64,000 bases of DNA from Bacteroidales bacterium (GCA_023231005.1 JALNWG010000006.1:74891-138890), one strand, 5' to 3'; positions 41,916 to 50,796 are shown, counted from the stretch's first letter. The notes: generated by a model not told the origin, from the sequence alone. Program-made: numbers and translations.

Positions 41916-42516
41916 CTTCGTAGGTGGTATCATCGGCCAACAGAATATTCTTGTATTCAGCAATGGGTGAAGCGTCAATCAATGCCATCACCTTTTCGTT
42001 CAGCTTCAGCAGCGCCTCCTGGGCTTTGGGATCGATCAGTTTGAAATACTCTGAGGTTAGAAAACTGTAGTTGATTGACAACAATTGCACCGGCGGTTGA
42101 ATCTTGGAAGGGTCGGGCTGTTCCGTATCCTCCTTGTCCAGGTTGTTTGCTTTGATAATTTTATCCAGGGCTTTGTCTTTTGCCCTGAAATCATTCATGA
42201 TGGAAGCTTTGCGATAATCTTCGATCGCCCATTGTGTGACCATGTTGCGCAGGGATTGACGGTCCATCCCCCGGACTGGGCCGAAACACCGGGTGCAATT
42301 GTGCACATCACGGTAAGCCTGCATTTGTGAAATATCATGAACTTTCATGAGCATCTTGACAACATCGCTCTCTATACCGTTCTGGTTGATCAGCATGGAA
42401 TACGCAGATTCCCAGCGCTGACGGACCTGTTCATCATGTTCGGAAAGTTTATTTTCATCCGACAGGTAATAAAACCTAATCTTCTCAAGGGTTGTATCTG
42501 AAACTAAGCTTTTCAT
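41902..42516 (-). CDS. Phage packaging-operon protein, unknown (possible small-terminase partner)
   Basis: 204 residues, helical. Segments HDEQVRQRWESAYSMLINQN, MLMKVHDISQMQAYRDVHNC and MVTQWAIEDYRKASIMNDF look like helical oligomer or DNA-binding parts. Overlaps its upstream gene by 4 nt and terminase by 14 nt. Either this or the 93-aa HTH protein upstream could be the small terminase subunit. Confidence 0.65.
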   Translation of the reverse strand: MKSLVSDTTLEKIRFYYLSDENKLSEHDEQVRQRWESAYSMLINQNGIESDVVKMLMKVHDISQMQAYRDVHNCTRCFGPVRGMDRQSLRNMVTQWAIEDYRKASIMNDFRAKDKALDKIIKANNLDKEDTEQPDPSKIQPPVQLLSINYSFLTSEYFKLIDPKAQEALLKLNEKVMALIDASPIAEYKNILLADDTTYEDVTD

Positions 42517-42794
42517 AGATCGTTTGCTTTTGCATTTTCAATCAGTTTCATTGCGAAAGTTTGGGCCGGTGACGAGCCATTTTGTGCCAGATCAAATATT
42601 CCTTTGCGAATTTCAGCTTCACGCTTTAATCTTCCACGCTGGAATGCCCTGAAGACTGGATTATCCTGCTCTTCCAAAACAGCGTGCAATTGCACTGGGT
42701 CCACCTCCAGAATAACTGCAATTTCTTCTTTTGTAAACATCAGCGAAGCATAGTTTTCAACTTCGGTGATGAAGGATTCATTTTGATCGATCAA
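42513..42794 (-). CDS. Small HTH protein, putative terminase small subunit
   Basis: 93 residues. N-terminal HTH-like segment (FTKEEIAVILEVDPVQLHAV) followed by helices (FRAFQRGRLKREAEIRKGIF) and a C-terminal part SPAQTFAMKLIENAKAND. Small size, an HTH and 'A.K.IE' tail near the large terminase are typical of small terminase subunits, which pick phage DNA for packaging. Overlaps both neighbours. Confidence 0.7.
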   Translation of the reverse strand: MIDQNESFITEVENYASLMFTKEEIAVILEVDPVQLHAVLEEQDNPVFRAFQRGRLKREAEIRKGIFDLAQNGSSPAQTFAMKLIENAKANDL

Positions 42795-43371
42795 GGGCGC
42801 TTGTATTTGAGAGTTCTTTTAAAATCCAATCCCGGTGAAAGGCTGCCACAGTTTTATCGCAGCACAGAACACCGGCTTCAATACGGGGGTTTCGGGTATA
42901 GTTTGCCGATCCTACCACGCAGATCCCCCAGTTGTCGTTTTCGATGACCGTGACCTTGGCATGGCACTTGGCGGCTTTGATATCGGTAGTGATCTTTTGC
43001 AGGAATTGCAGCTCTGCGGGTTTACGGATTCCGTTTCGGTAATCAAAAATCCCTTTGAGTTCAAGGATCAGTCCATGCTCAATGAACTGATACAACTGAC
43101 GGATGGCATACTCGGAGATTGCCCAGGTAGTGAAATATACCCTTGCCGGACCGGTTTGCTGCAGGAGAAAGAAAAGCAGGTCATGGGTTGACCAGTCACC
43201 CAGGGAAGCATAATGTACCGACTGCCCATCGACAACCTGCCCAAACACCTGGTGAAGCTTCTCATTCGCTTTACCGATGGTCAAAAGATTTGAGCCTGTA
43301 AATGGAACTGATCTGGATTTTGGTCTGTCCAGTTTTTTCTTTGTCAAATCTTCGGTGGAAAACAGGCTCAT
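42778..43371 (-). CDS. PLD-superfamily phage protein in the packaging operon
   Basis: 197 residues. One phospholipase-D-like motif: KCHAKVTVIENDNWGICVVG followed by SANYTRNPRIEAGVL (H-x-K ... G-S-A-N). Upstream is a beta/alpha stretch (RVYFTTWAISEYAIRQLY). Single-motif PLD proteins act as dimers on DNA or lipid phosphodiesters. Its conserved place by the terminase in Bacteroidota phages, as far as I recall, suggests a nuclease role in packaging or DNA processing. Overlaps both neighbouring genes. Confidence 0.75.
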   Translation of the reverse strand: MSLFSTEDLTKKKLDRPKSRSVPFTGSNLLTIGKANEKLHQVFGQVVDGQSVHYASLGDWSTHDLLFFLLQQTGPARVYFTTWAISEYAIRQLYQFIEHGLILELKGIFDYRNGIRKPAELQFLQKITTDIKAAKCHAKVTVIENDNWGICVVGSANYTRNPRIEAGVLCCDKTVAAFHRDWILKELSNTSALDRSK

Positions 43372-44030
43372 TTATTTAGCCTTTCCGCTATTTCATCCAG
43401 TTCCAGTTGGAATTTATCCAACAACTCCTGGTTCCTGGGCAATGTTTTGAGTTTCTTAGAATCCGACACCAGGCGTTTGTACCTGGCTATATAGGTACGA
43501 ACATTATTCTGCCGGATGATCAGTTCAGCTTCGCTCATTTCAGAAACCTTCTTGGGTTCATCATTGACCGGCGCCGGGGGGATCACACCATTTGTCTCAT
43601 AATGAGCAATCCTTTCAGTGATCTCCTTGAGCTGGTCATCGATGTCCAGAATTCGAAAAGCAATTTCTTTTCGCTCCTGGATTTCCCGGTATGGAAGAAC
43701 AGCATGAAGGTTATCGAGCATCTTATAACACATTTTCTGCTCCGATCGAAGTATGCCAATAGTGGTAACCTCCGGAGACATTGGCTGCTCTGGTTTTAAA
43801 ATTTCCCGCTTTACTGGCGGTTTCACTAAAGCAGAAGCATTCTCGTATGCTGCTAAATGCTTTGCAATTTTGCTCAGTTCATACGAAAGAGTCAACCTGT
43901 TTTTCACGGTTGCTCCCCCAATGCGCAGCATCCTGCCGATTTTAGTATTGTGGGTGTAGCGTTCAAAGAGGGCGAGACCGGATAGGTAATCCTGATCAGC
44001 CTTCATCCAGAAAAGAATTTCATGATCCAT
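43368..44030 (-). CDS. Coiled-coil phage protein, first gene of packaging operon
   Basis: 220 residues from the ATG at 44030. The N-terminal region (RMLRIGGATVKNRLTLSYEL) could hold an HTH; the centre is Pro-rich (VKPPVKREILKPEQPM), and the C-terminal two-thirds are coiled coil (YREIQERKEIAFRILDIDDQ; IARYKRLVSDSKKLKTL). No known family. Overlaps the PLD gene by 4 nt, so same operon as the terminase. Confidence 0.68.
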   Translation of the reverse strand: MDHEILFWMKADQDYLSGLALFERYTHNTKIGRMLRIGGATVKNRLTLSYELSKIAKHLAAYENASALVKPPVKREILKPEQPMSPEVTTIGILRSEQKMCYKMLDNLHAVLPYREIQERKEIAFRILDIDDQLKEITERIAHYETNGVIPPAPVNDEPKKVSEMSEAELIIRQNNVRTYIARYKRLVSDSKKLKTLPRNQELLDKFQLELDEIAERLNK

Positions 44031-44207
44031 GCAGCGAATATATCGCTGCAATTGCAGGAAAAAAAGGACGAATAAAATTCATCCTTGAATAAAACTCAAT
44101 TCAGTTATCAACATATATAATTCACTATTTCTGCACATTACACGATTTAGGAATATTTTTGTTAATATTTATGGAATAATTTATAGTCACTTTTGGAAAA
44201 CATCCAT

Positions 44208-44215
44208 TATCTTTG
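44208..44215 (+). promoter_or_regulatory. -7 box for the rightward two-gene module
   Basis: TATCTTTG matches TAnnTTTG, 17 bp before the ATG at 44233. A TTG at the usual -33 spacing is not obvious. Confidence 0.45.
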
Positions 44216-44232
44216 CATAAAAAATAAAAAAC

Positions 44233-44838
44233 ATGAATAATAAATTATCAAGAGAGGAAGTCGAAAGAATTATCGATCCTCATTACGAAAAGATTACTAC
44301 AGCAATAGCCCAAGCTTTTAGCCAATACCTTGAACTTAGCAGGGCACAATCATCGCAACCTCATTTTATCCTGAATAAAAGAACTATTGCTTCACTTATT
44401 CATGATTTTACTCGCAGTAGAATACGTGAGTTATTTACAGGAACTGAAGGCATCACTGTGAGAGACCTAAATCGGTTATTTTTATTATGTATTGATAATC
44501 AGATATATATTAGGTTTAAAAAAATTAAACATAATTTTGCAACATCAAGCATCCAAACACAACAAACAAAGGATTTTGATAATCAAGATCTTGAATTTGA
44601 TAATTTCTCAATTAAGCCAACATTGTTATACGCTGGGTACGTACTTGACGAAACTTGGACCAGTATTAGGAATTTTTACCTTATGTACAAAGAAGGAAAA
44701 GATATTATTTGGATAAAAGATTTGACTGGAACCGTTGAACAAACGGCATTACCCTTTGTTGAGGTTCCTGAAACCGTTGAACCTCTCGTACGAGTTAGAC
44801 AAATAAGTGCTAATAACAATGTTGCTAATATTGATTAA
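44233..44838 (+). CDS. Unknown protein paired with HTH-ImmA gene
   Basis: 201 residues, read rightward against the surrounding phage genes. Opens with NKLSREEVERIIDPHYEKIT and a helical segment (AQAFSQYLELSRAQSSQPHF), then RTIASLIHDFTRSRIRELF. The C-terminal half is beta-rich (KPTLLYAGYVLDETWTSI; RNFYLMYKEGKDIIWIKDL). No family recognised. Only 14 bp separates it from an HTH plus metallopeptidase gene, so the two form an operon. AT-rich like its partner and unlike the flanks. A toxin or defence effector controlled by the partner is one possibility; a plain regulator pair is another. Confidence 0.72.
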   Translation: MNNKLSREEVERIIDPHYEKITTAIAQAFSQYLELSRAQSSQPHFILNKRTIASLIHDFTRSRIRELFTGTEGITVRDLNRLFLLCIDNQIYIRFKKIKHNFATSSIQTQQTKDFDNQDLEFDNFSIKPTLLYAGYVLDETWTSIRNFYLMYKEGKDIIWIKDLTGTVEQTALPFVEVPETVEPLVRVRQISANNNVANID

Positions 44839-44852
44839 AAAGAAAAGAGTAT

Positions 44853-45914
44853 ATGGAAAAAATAAATTCCGAAATGATTGTTCTCGCGCGAGAAGCAAGG
44901 GGGTATACCCAAATTGAATTGGCGGAATTATTAGGAATTGCACAAGGTACTTTATCAAAAATAGAAAAGGGAATTCAATCTCCTTCCGAAGAGTTTATGA
45001 CAAGTATTTGTAGTAAACTGAGCTATCCAAGGTCTTTTTTCGAACAAAATGATAAAGTGTATACCCCTGATTTAATTTACTATAGAAAGAGGATGTCTGC
45101 CCCTAGGAAGCAAATATTAAGGGCGGAAGCCACTATGAATGTAATTAGAATGAATCTTGACCGGCTTTTGAAGAGTGTCGATATTCCTGACGTAAATCTG
45201 GTTAATTGGAATGTTGAAGAAGATGGAAATCCTGATGATGCAGCAATATTTTTAAGACAAAAATGGAATTTGCCGAAAGGCAGAATTGATAATCTAACAA
45301 AGCATGTTGAATCTAATGGAATAATTATAATTGGAACGGAACTTGGTGTCGACAAGATGGATGGGATCAGTATGTTCACAACTAGTAATCAACCCATTAT
45401 CTTTATTAATGCCAATATGCCTGGAGATAGGCAGCGATTAACACTAGCTCATGAATTAGGCCATTTAGTATTGCATTTAGGGAAGAAAATTGGCAATGAA
45501 AGAGATGAAGAAAAAGAAGCGATGCTGTTTGCCGGTGAATTATTGATGCCAAAGAGCGAATTTATCAGTAGGTTCGAATCATTAGATTTTAATAGTTTAG
45601 CAAACCAAAAATTATATTGGTTAGTTTCCATGGGAGCAATTCTTGTTAGATCAAAACACCTTGGATTAATTACGGATAATCAATATCAATATCTGTGGAA
45701 ACAAATGGCTATTAAGGGTTACAAAACGAGGGAGCCATATGAATTGAACATTGTAAAAGAAAAACCTAGCTTGGTAAATGAACTTTTGGAATTTCACCAA
45801 AAAACACTAGGTTTTTCCAAGTCGGAACTTTCTATTGTATTAAATATTTCGGAAAAAGAGATAGATAATTTGTACTACCCAAAAGACACGAATTTAAGAA
45901 TAATTCGTTTTTGA
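44853..45914 (+). CDS. XRE-HTH fused to ImmA/IrrE-type metallopeptidase
   Basis: 353 residues. N-terminal HTH (RGYTQIELAELLGIAQGTLS), a middle region, and an M78-type zinc peptidase with LAHELGHLVLHLGKK and a downstream Glu (EEKEAMLFAGELLMP). The C-terminus (FSKSELSIVLNISEKEIDNL) looks like a second small HTH. Fused HTH-ImmA proteins act as switchable repressors that cleave a partner or themselves on a signal. It is second in a rightward operon with an unknown protein, standing between two leftward phage operons. Confidence 0.85.
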   Translation: MEKINSEMIVLAREARGYTQIELAELLGIAQGTLSKIEKGIQSPSEEFMTSICSKLSYPRSFFEQNDKVYTPDLIYYRKRMSAPRKQILRAEATMNVIRMNLDRLLKSVDIPDVNLVNWNVEEDGNPDDAAIFLRQKWNLPKGRIDNLTKHVESNGIIIIGTELGVDKMDGISMFTTSNQPIIFINANMPGDRQRLTLAHELGHLVLHLGKKIGNERDEEKEAMLFAGELLMPKSEFISRFESLDFNSLANQKLYWLVSMGAILVRSKHLGLITDNQYQYLWKQMAIKGYKTREPYELNIVKEKPSLVNELLEFHQKTLGFSKSELSIVLNISEKEIDNLYYPKDTNLRIIRF

Positions 45915-45923
45915 TCTATGACA

Positions 45924-45955
45924 TTAAAAAAGCCTGCCAGATTACTCCGACAGGC
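45924..45955 (-). terminator. Terminator of the capsid operon
   Basis: Minus-strand stem with GCCTG/CAGGC arms followed by TTTTTT. It ends the leftward capsid operon (last stop at 45999) and faces the rightward HTH-ImmA gene. Confidence 0.78.
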
Positions 45956-45998
45956 TCTCAACTAACCAATTATGAAAACACTACGAAAACTTCATTGA

Positions 45999-46556
45999 TT
46001 AAATTACGGGTGGATTGGGATCCATTACCAGCAAACCTTCATAAAAGGCCATCGGCGAACCCTGTTTGCAAAGGAATCCGAACTTGTGGCCTTTATCCTT
46101 GTCGATCTCTTCGCCCCAGGTGGTTTCGATGGTCTCGATGTGCACCAGGTTGCAGGGTTCACCGATCAGATACCGCTTGTTTGAGGCGCAGTTCTGAATG
46201 ATCACGATCCCTTTGAAGTCAATACCGAAATTCTGAATCCATTTCTGAACGGCTTTCTCTATTCCCGGGTAGAACCCTTCTAAGCCGATCTCGTACCCGC
46301 CGCAGTCCTGGTTGGAACCTTTGAGTTTCTTCTGTGACGGTTTGATGGTCCCCTGGGTCATATAGAAGCTGTGCATAAATTTACCCGTCTTCATTGCGAT
46401 GTCCGCAGCCATGGTCACGCCATCGGTATCCCTTTGCGGAAAGGTATCCCAATCGATATCCGCTTCCTGGATCAGGATGATCTCGGATTTTATTCCGCCG
46501 CCACCTCCGGCATTTCTCACGGTGGGTTTTGCAAGGTCAAAAAGTGATATGCTCAT
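45999..46556 (-). CDS. Phage structural protein, unknown (possible tail tube)
   Basis: 185 residues, beta-rich: GGGGGIKSEIILIQEADIDW, GKFMHSFYMTQGTIKPSQKK, then YEIGLEGFYPGIEKAVQKWI and RYLIGEPCNLVHIETIET. A beta protein encoded directly after the major capsid protein could be a tail-tube or head-decoration subunit. The 20-bp gap to the capsid gene and the shared terminator support one operon. No firm family. Confidence 0.65.
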   Translation of the reverse strand: MSISLFDLAKPTVRNAGGGGGIKSEIILIQEADIDWDTFPQRDTDGVTMAADIAMKTGKFMHSFYMTQGTIKPSQKKLKGSNQDCGGYEIGLEGFYPGIEKAVQKWIQNFGIDFKGIVIIQNCASNKRYLIGEPCNLVHIETIETTWGEEIDKDKGHKFGFLCKQGSPMAFYEGLLVMDPNPPVI

Positions 46557-46576
46557 ATTTTTTTATTTTTTAAGGG

Positions 46577-47524
46577 TTAAGCAGGAACGTAAGCAAAGAC
46601 AGCTTCTTCAATACCGAAGCCTACTGATTCGTACCAGTCGGCAAAAACCTTGATCTGACGATCAACGCTTTCGATAGAAATATTGGAGGCACCATTGTTG
46701 CGGTTCATCAGCCGGATAAAGTTTTCCTTGGGAGTGGTGAAGATGAGGTTTTCGCCAGCCATGGATGGCAATGGAGTCAGCGTAAGGTTCGTACCTTCAA
46801 GCATGGTTGTCATGCCATCGTAATTCGTGTCTGTACCATGAAGGTCACGGCGTTTTTTGTGATAAGCTGCAAACCATTTGCGCGACAGGAAGATGTTCAT
46901 CGCCATATCCTTGTACAAATCGCCCACCTGGTCACCGAACGACTCCAGTTGATCAAACACATTGTCAACTGTGAGCGCATCCAGTGCGATGAAATTCATG
47001 TTTGATCCCCCGGCGGTGTGCTTATTCTTCAAAATAGTGACAAAGCCGTCCATCGAAAGGCCCAGCGCCTGAGCTGTACCTTCGACCGGTGGAACATAAT
47101 GTCCCTTACCGATGAGTGCAAGTTCGCGGTTATCCATCACCTTTGGCATGATGAGTTGTTCGATGATATAGCGGGTGATCGGCCATACCTTACGATCAAT
47201 CGACTCATCGCCCATAAATCCGAGCCATGAATCCATGATTTCATCGGGATAGAATGAAAGGTCGATCTTGTGCCGGCGCTGCAAAATCTCAACAGGAGTG
47301 AATGCGGCTTTTCCTTTCGGGGTCCAGCCTTCCTGGAATCCCTGAACGAGATCGGAAATTACGGCCTTTGATGCGCGGTAAACCAAATCCTGTGACTGTT
47401 TTGTGGTCATAAAGGTTTCGGAATAGGTGGGCTGGGTCAAAAGCCGCAAAATATCTTTCTGGTTCGTTCCTACGTACGTCCCGAATGCGGCTTTAAGTTG
47501 GGCTAATGAAATTGTTTCGGCCAT
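46577..47524 (-). CDS. Major capsid protein (putative)
   Basis: 315 residues encoded immediately after the protease-scaffold gene, the expected order. Helical N-arm (SLAQLKAAFGTYVGTNQKDI), LVYRASKAVISDLVQGFQEG, an E-loop/P-domain-like centre and a C-terminal GFGIEEAVFAYVPA as often seen in HK97-fold capsid proteins. A run of receptor-like motifs (KRRDLHGTDTNYDGMTT) marks a surface loop. Assignment by order, length and terminal pattern. Confidence 0.75.
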   Translation of the reverse strand: MAETISLAQLKAAFGTYVGTNQKDILRLLTQPTYSETFMTTKQSQDLVYRASKAVISDLVQGFQEGWTPKGKAAFTPVEILQRRHKIDLSFYPDEIMDSWLGFMGDESIDRKVWPITRYIIEQLIMPKVMDNRELALIGKGHYVPPVEGTAQALGLSMDGFVTILKNKHTAGGSNMNFIALDALTVDNVFDQLESFGDQVGDLYKDMAMNIFLSRKWFAAYHKKRRDLHGTDTNYDGMTTMLEGTNLTLTPLPSMAGENLIFTTPKENFIRLMNRNNGASNISIESVDRQIKVFADWYESVGFGIEEAVFAYVPA

Positions 47525-47548
47525 TGATACAAATATTAAATGTTAAAA

Positions 47549-48775
47549 TTATGAGCAGAATTCATCTGCGATTTTATCGTGTGCATATACAGGTTCATCA
47601 GCGATGCTTTCAATTTTGTCTGCATCTTTCGCGGCAACGATGGGGTTGGCGGCATCCTCTTTCTGTAAAGCCACAAGCGCGGCTTTGGTGTCGGCATGGC
47701 TTTGCTTCTCATCACCAAGGAGAGTTTCCAATTCCTGGTTACGGGTGGTTACGTTTCCAAGTTCATCGTTTAGCTGCTGGACCCGTTCCGTTGTCAATTC
47801 CTGCGCTTCAAGATTTGCGGGGTCCATTTTGAAAAAGCCTTGAATGGCTTTCCATGTATTGTTTATTTTCATCGGTTGTGAATTTTTGGTTTCATTTTGA
47901 ATGGAAAGTTCTGCGATCACCGGTGACAAAGCCGCTGCCACAGTAATCGCGTATTCCATTGATCCGATCTCATCGATCAGCCCAAGTGCAATTGCTTCAG
48001 GAGCGAAATACATCTTACCTGTCATGGTTGAATCATCCACTGTAGTCCGGTTGGTTTTGACAGAGGATAAGAATTTACTGTTGATCACATCCAGCACATT
48101 TTTCTGGTATGGTTCATAGTTGCCATCCAACACCTGGTTAAGGTCTGCATTCTTATCCACCGAAAGGCTGGCATAGACTTCATGAAACTTTACTCCCTGG
48201 GCTTCCAATGCCGGCTGAAGGTCTTCCACCATCAGCATGGTTCCGATGGACCCTATGCGATCGAGATCAGAGCTGGCGATGATCTTTGATGCGCCGGAAA
48301 TGATCCAGTAGGTTGCGCTTGCTGCCATACCTTCGATGAAAGCAACAATGGGAGTTTCAGAATTCTTGACGGCTTCAGCCAAAAGATCGGTACCGGTGAC
48401 CTGGCCGCCGGGACTGTCAACAACCAGGAGAATACTTTTAATGTTCGGATTCTGATTAGCCGATTTTACATCGTTTAAGATTGACTGCGATCCTCTGGGG
48501 CCGCAAGGCTGATCGTATTTGAGGATTTCCGAGCGGATCGGGATGATGGCAATAGACCCTTCAGGGATGTTGGAATCAGTAAACCCGAATTTTTGAGATT
48601 GATCCCCTACCCCGCTGATAATATACGCACGGTTTCTCTCCCTGGCCAATGAGTGATCACCTGAGGAAAAACTTTCACCTCTGAGCATCGAAAGGATGAT
48701 CGAAGCATAAGCGTTTGACCTTTCTTTTGAGATCAGCCAGGCACTTGAAAGAATTTCGGTCAGGATGGGATTCAT
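47549..48775 (-). CDS. Capsid maturation protease (S49/ClpP-like) with scaffold tail
   Basis: 408 residues from the ATG at 48775. S49 protease core: GSIAIIPIRSEI-like strand, ILLVVDSPGGQVTGTDLLAE, the serine region IEGMAASATYWIISGASKII, and DLDRIGSIGTMLM. From residue ~290 the chain changes to a coiled-coil tail (TTERVQQLNDELGNVTTRNQ; LGDEKQSHADTKAALVAL) typical of scaffold. Protease and scaffold in one gene is a lambda-C/Nu3-like arrangement. Cleaves scaffold during prohead maturation. Confidence 0.9.
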   Translation of the reverse strand: MNPILTEILSSAWLISKERSNAYASIILSMLRGESFSSGDHSLARERNRAYIISGVGDQSQKFGFTDSNIPEGSIAIIPIRSEILKYDQPCGPRGSQSILNDVKSANQNPNIKSILLVVDSPGGQVTGTDLLAEAVKNSETPIVAFIEGMAASATYWIISGASKIIASSDLDRIGSIGTMLMVEDLQPALEAQGVKFHEVYASLSVDKNADLNQVLDGNYEPYQKNVLDVINSKFLSSVKTNRTTVDDSTMTGKMYFAPEAIALGLIDEIGSMEYAITVAAALSPVIAELSIQNETKNSQPMKINNTWKAIQGFFKMDPANLEAQELTTERVQQLNDELGNVTTRNQELETLLGDEKQSHADTKAALVALQKEDAANPIVAAKDADKIESIADEPVYAHDKIADEFCS

Positions 48776-48841
48776 TGTACCCTTTATTTGAGGATACAAT
48801 ATTATAATGGTATGGCGGCCAAATAAAGGACTGAAAGAATT

Positions 48842-49336
48842 CTAATCTTCCTGGTTGATTGGTATGCCTGAGGAATTGAGATAGGATGCCGGCTGGGTGA
48901 AATCACCGGAAAAAATGATCTCCCAACCGTGATATCCTTCAATGACAGCGGGTTTAATCAGTTTGCCTGTTTTTTTCATTGGGCAGTCCAGGGTGCCAAA
49001 GAATCGTGTCATTCCATTTTTATCCCTCAGGTTAATAATCAGGTGCCGGTTATTGAGGTTGCGAAGGATGACTTCAACGTCCGGACGATCTTTGGGAATC
49101 AGCATTTTTATCTGGTAGTTGTATTTAATCCCCCCAGGAGTGTCTTCTTCTTTACCATCAACCTGGATGGATTCAGGCGAGCCATACAGATAGTTCCAAC
49201 TGTGCCCGGGCTTTAGCGTTATTGATCCGTAAAGACTATTCGCGTTGATGATGAAGGAGGCGATATCTTCCTTAAAAATGTATTGGACAGGATTGACCCC
49301 GCCAATATTTCCGTTGGTATGCCGAAAGACTGTCAT
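48842..49336 (-). CDS. Phage structural protein, unknown
   Basis: 164 residues, largely beta (ASFIINANSLYGSITLKPGH; GIKYNYQIKMLIPKDRPDVE; WEIIFSGDFTQPASYL). Looks like a small jelly-roll or tail-associated protein. Between an unknown gene and the protease, same direction. No family recognised. Confidence 0.65.
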   Translation of the reverse strand: MTVFRHTNGNIGGVNPVQYIFKEDIASFIINANSLYGSITLKPGHSWNYLYGSPESIQVDGKEEDTPGGIKYNYQIKMLIPKDRPDVEVILRNLNNRHLIINLRDKNGMTRFFGTLDCPMKKTGKLIKPAVIEGYHGWEIIFSGDFTQPASYLNSSGIPINQED

Positions 49337-49348
49337 ATATATAAATTT

Positions 49349-49912
49349 CTATATGATGAAAAATAGATGACCGATCATCATCCGTTTGTTGGCAGCAATT
49401 CCACATTTAAGACTTTTTTTCCGGCCCCGGTAATATGCCTTCGAAATCATATCAAATGTGATATCATCGTAATTGATATTCATATCTGCACAGAACTGCA
49501 AAACAACCTTTTTAATACTCCCCTTTGGGGTATGCTGCTCTCTCAGGTACCGGACTTTATCATCGGCGAAAACCCTGAAGTGAAGCCGAAAGTGAGCTTC
49601 AATAATATTTTGAATATTGATCTGGTTCTTTTCTGAAATCCATGCAGTATTACGCCTGGTTTCAAGTGATCGGTAACTAATAATCCCAAACGTAAACAAA
49701 TCACGGTCGGAACCTGGGAGAAGTGGCTTGGCTTCCATCGGGCGAAGCTCGATGAAAGGTGCAACAAGCCTTCCAAGGTAAGACCTTGATGTAGCCATAA
49801 GGTACGGGGTTTCATGTACATTTCCTTCTAACTCCATCACATAGCGGATGTAATCCTGGAGCGCCGGTTTTAGCCTGATTGTAATTGTCGGTCGTTCTTC
49901 TGTTAGTTTCAT
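49349..49912 (-). CDS. Phage protein, unknown
   Basis: 187 residues. N-terminal TITIRLKPALQDYIRYVMEL, a middle FTFGIISYRSLETRRNTAWI, and a basic C-terminus (AYYRGRKKSLKCGIAANKRM). Basic ends suggest nucleic-acid binding. Ordered between early genes and capsid genes. Not recognised. Confidence 0.62.
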   Translation of the reverse strand: MKLTEERPTITIRLKPALQDYIRYVMELEGNVHETPYLMATSRSYLGRLVAPFIELRPMEAKPLLPGSDRDLFTFGIISYRSLETRRNTAWISEKNQINIQNIIEAHFRLHFRVFADDKVRYLREQHTPKGSIKKVVLQFCADMNINYDDITFDMISKAYYRGRKKSLKCGIAANKRMMIGHLFFII

Positions 49913-49996
49913 ATTTGCGAAGGTAATTCAGGGGCAATGAATGTTAAAGGCCAATCTGTGTAATCGTCTTTCAAATTAGTTTTTCACCAGCACAGG

Positions 49997-50030
49997 TGCC
50001 AGCCCCCCTATTCTTCGGAGGGTGCTGGCA
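49997..50030 (-). terminator. Hairpin at the end of the 50008-50304 gene
   Basis: Arms TGCCAGC/GCTGGCA with extra pairing of CCC/GGG inside. It includes the last codons of the gene; no long T run follows on the minus strand. Confidence 0.45.
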
Positions 50031-50304
50031 ACTTCGGTTTTCTTGTTGCATTATAAAATTTCATGGCTAACTTGGACATATTGAGCCAATTGCCCTTAAG
50101 AGGAGTTTTAATATCATAACCACAATCACCCATTACCTCTAAAATTTTATAAAGAGATTTTTCAAGCTGATGACGAATTTCCTCTTTTGTATAAAGATGA
50201 TCCTTATCAGTTTCCTGATCATCATGCTTTAAAAGGAATGTATCAATGTCTGAAATGGTGTATGTCAATAACCATTTTAAATTCAATTTTTCTTCTTTTC
50301 GCAT
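50008..50304 (-). CDS. Small phage early protein, unknown
   Basis: 98 residues from the ATG at 50304 (MRKEEKLNLKWLLTYTISDI); the longer frame upstream runs through a GC-rich dyad and is rejected. Helical, charged middle (EIRHQLEKSLYKILEVMGDC) and Lys-rich end (YNATRKPKLPAPSEE). No motif recognised. The 174 bp between this start and 50479 carry only a GGGACC/GGTCCC dyad near 50337-50377. Confidence 0.55.
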   Translation of the reverse strand: MRKEEKLNLKWLLTYTISDIDTFLLKHDDQETDKDHLYTKEEIRHQLEKSLYKILEVMGDCGYDIKTPLKGNWLNMSKLAMKFYNATRKPKLPAPSEE

Positions 50305-50478
50305 TTTTTTCGATTTTAAAACAAAGCAAAGGGAACGGGACCAGAGCGCCAGCGGAGTTTTTGTTTGCTTCCCCGGGTCCCGGCCTGTGCTCATCAGTTA
50401 AATTTCTTTCTTGATAACGATACTCCTGCAGGAAGCCAGGCAGGATTTCTAAAATGTCCCTTCATTTTTTGAGGCATA

Positions 50479-50727
50479 TTATTCAGCTTGGACAAAAACA
50501 CGATTATCTTCAAGATGTGGCCCTAAAATAGCTCTGGTTAGATTGATAGAGACATAGCATACCTGATAGAAGCTGGCATCATCAATCCATTGAATGAGGA
50601 AAAGCAAACCAATCCTGCGTTTGCCATTGATTATAAAATCATCAATAGTGGCAAGCCGGAAGTTTTCAGGCAGTTCACTATAATATTTGAAACCGCTTCG
50701 ATTTATCTTAAATTCCGGTAGATTCAT
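50479..50727 (-). CDS. Small protein of unknown function
   Basis: 82 residues: INRSGFKYYSELPENFRLAT, then DFIINGKRRIGLLFLIQWID and a beta end (YQVCYVSINLTRAILGPHL). Small basic-aromatic proteins of this sort are frequent on Bacteroidota mobile elements. Followed upstream by the iteron-like array. No function proposed. Confidence 0.58.
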   Translation of the reverse strand: MNLPEFKINRSGFKYYSELPENFRLATIDDFIINGKRRIGLLFLIQWIDDASFYQVCYVSINLTRAILGPHLEDNRVFVQAE

Positions 50728-50796
50728 TTAGATGGAATTTCTTGGTCAATTCAACAAATAAAAAAAATAACAAGGTTGACAGAAGCAAAAAGCCAT

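Noticed and set aside
50380..50400. Hammerhead-ribozyme-like CTGATGAG on the minus strand
   Set aside because: The matching GAAA core and the third stem are missing nearby; only the short motif is present.
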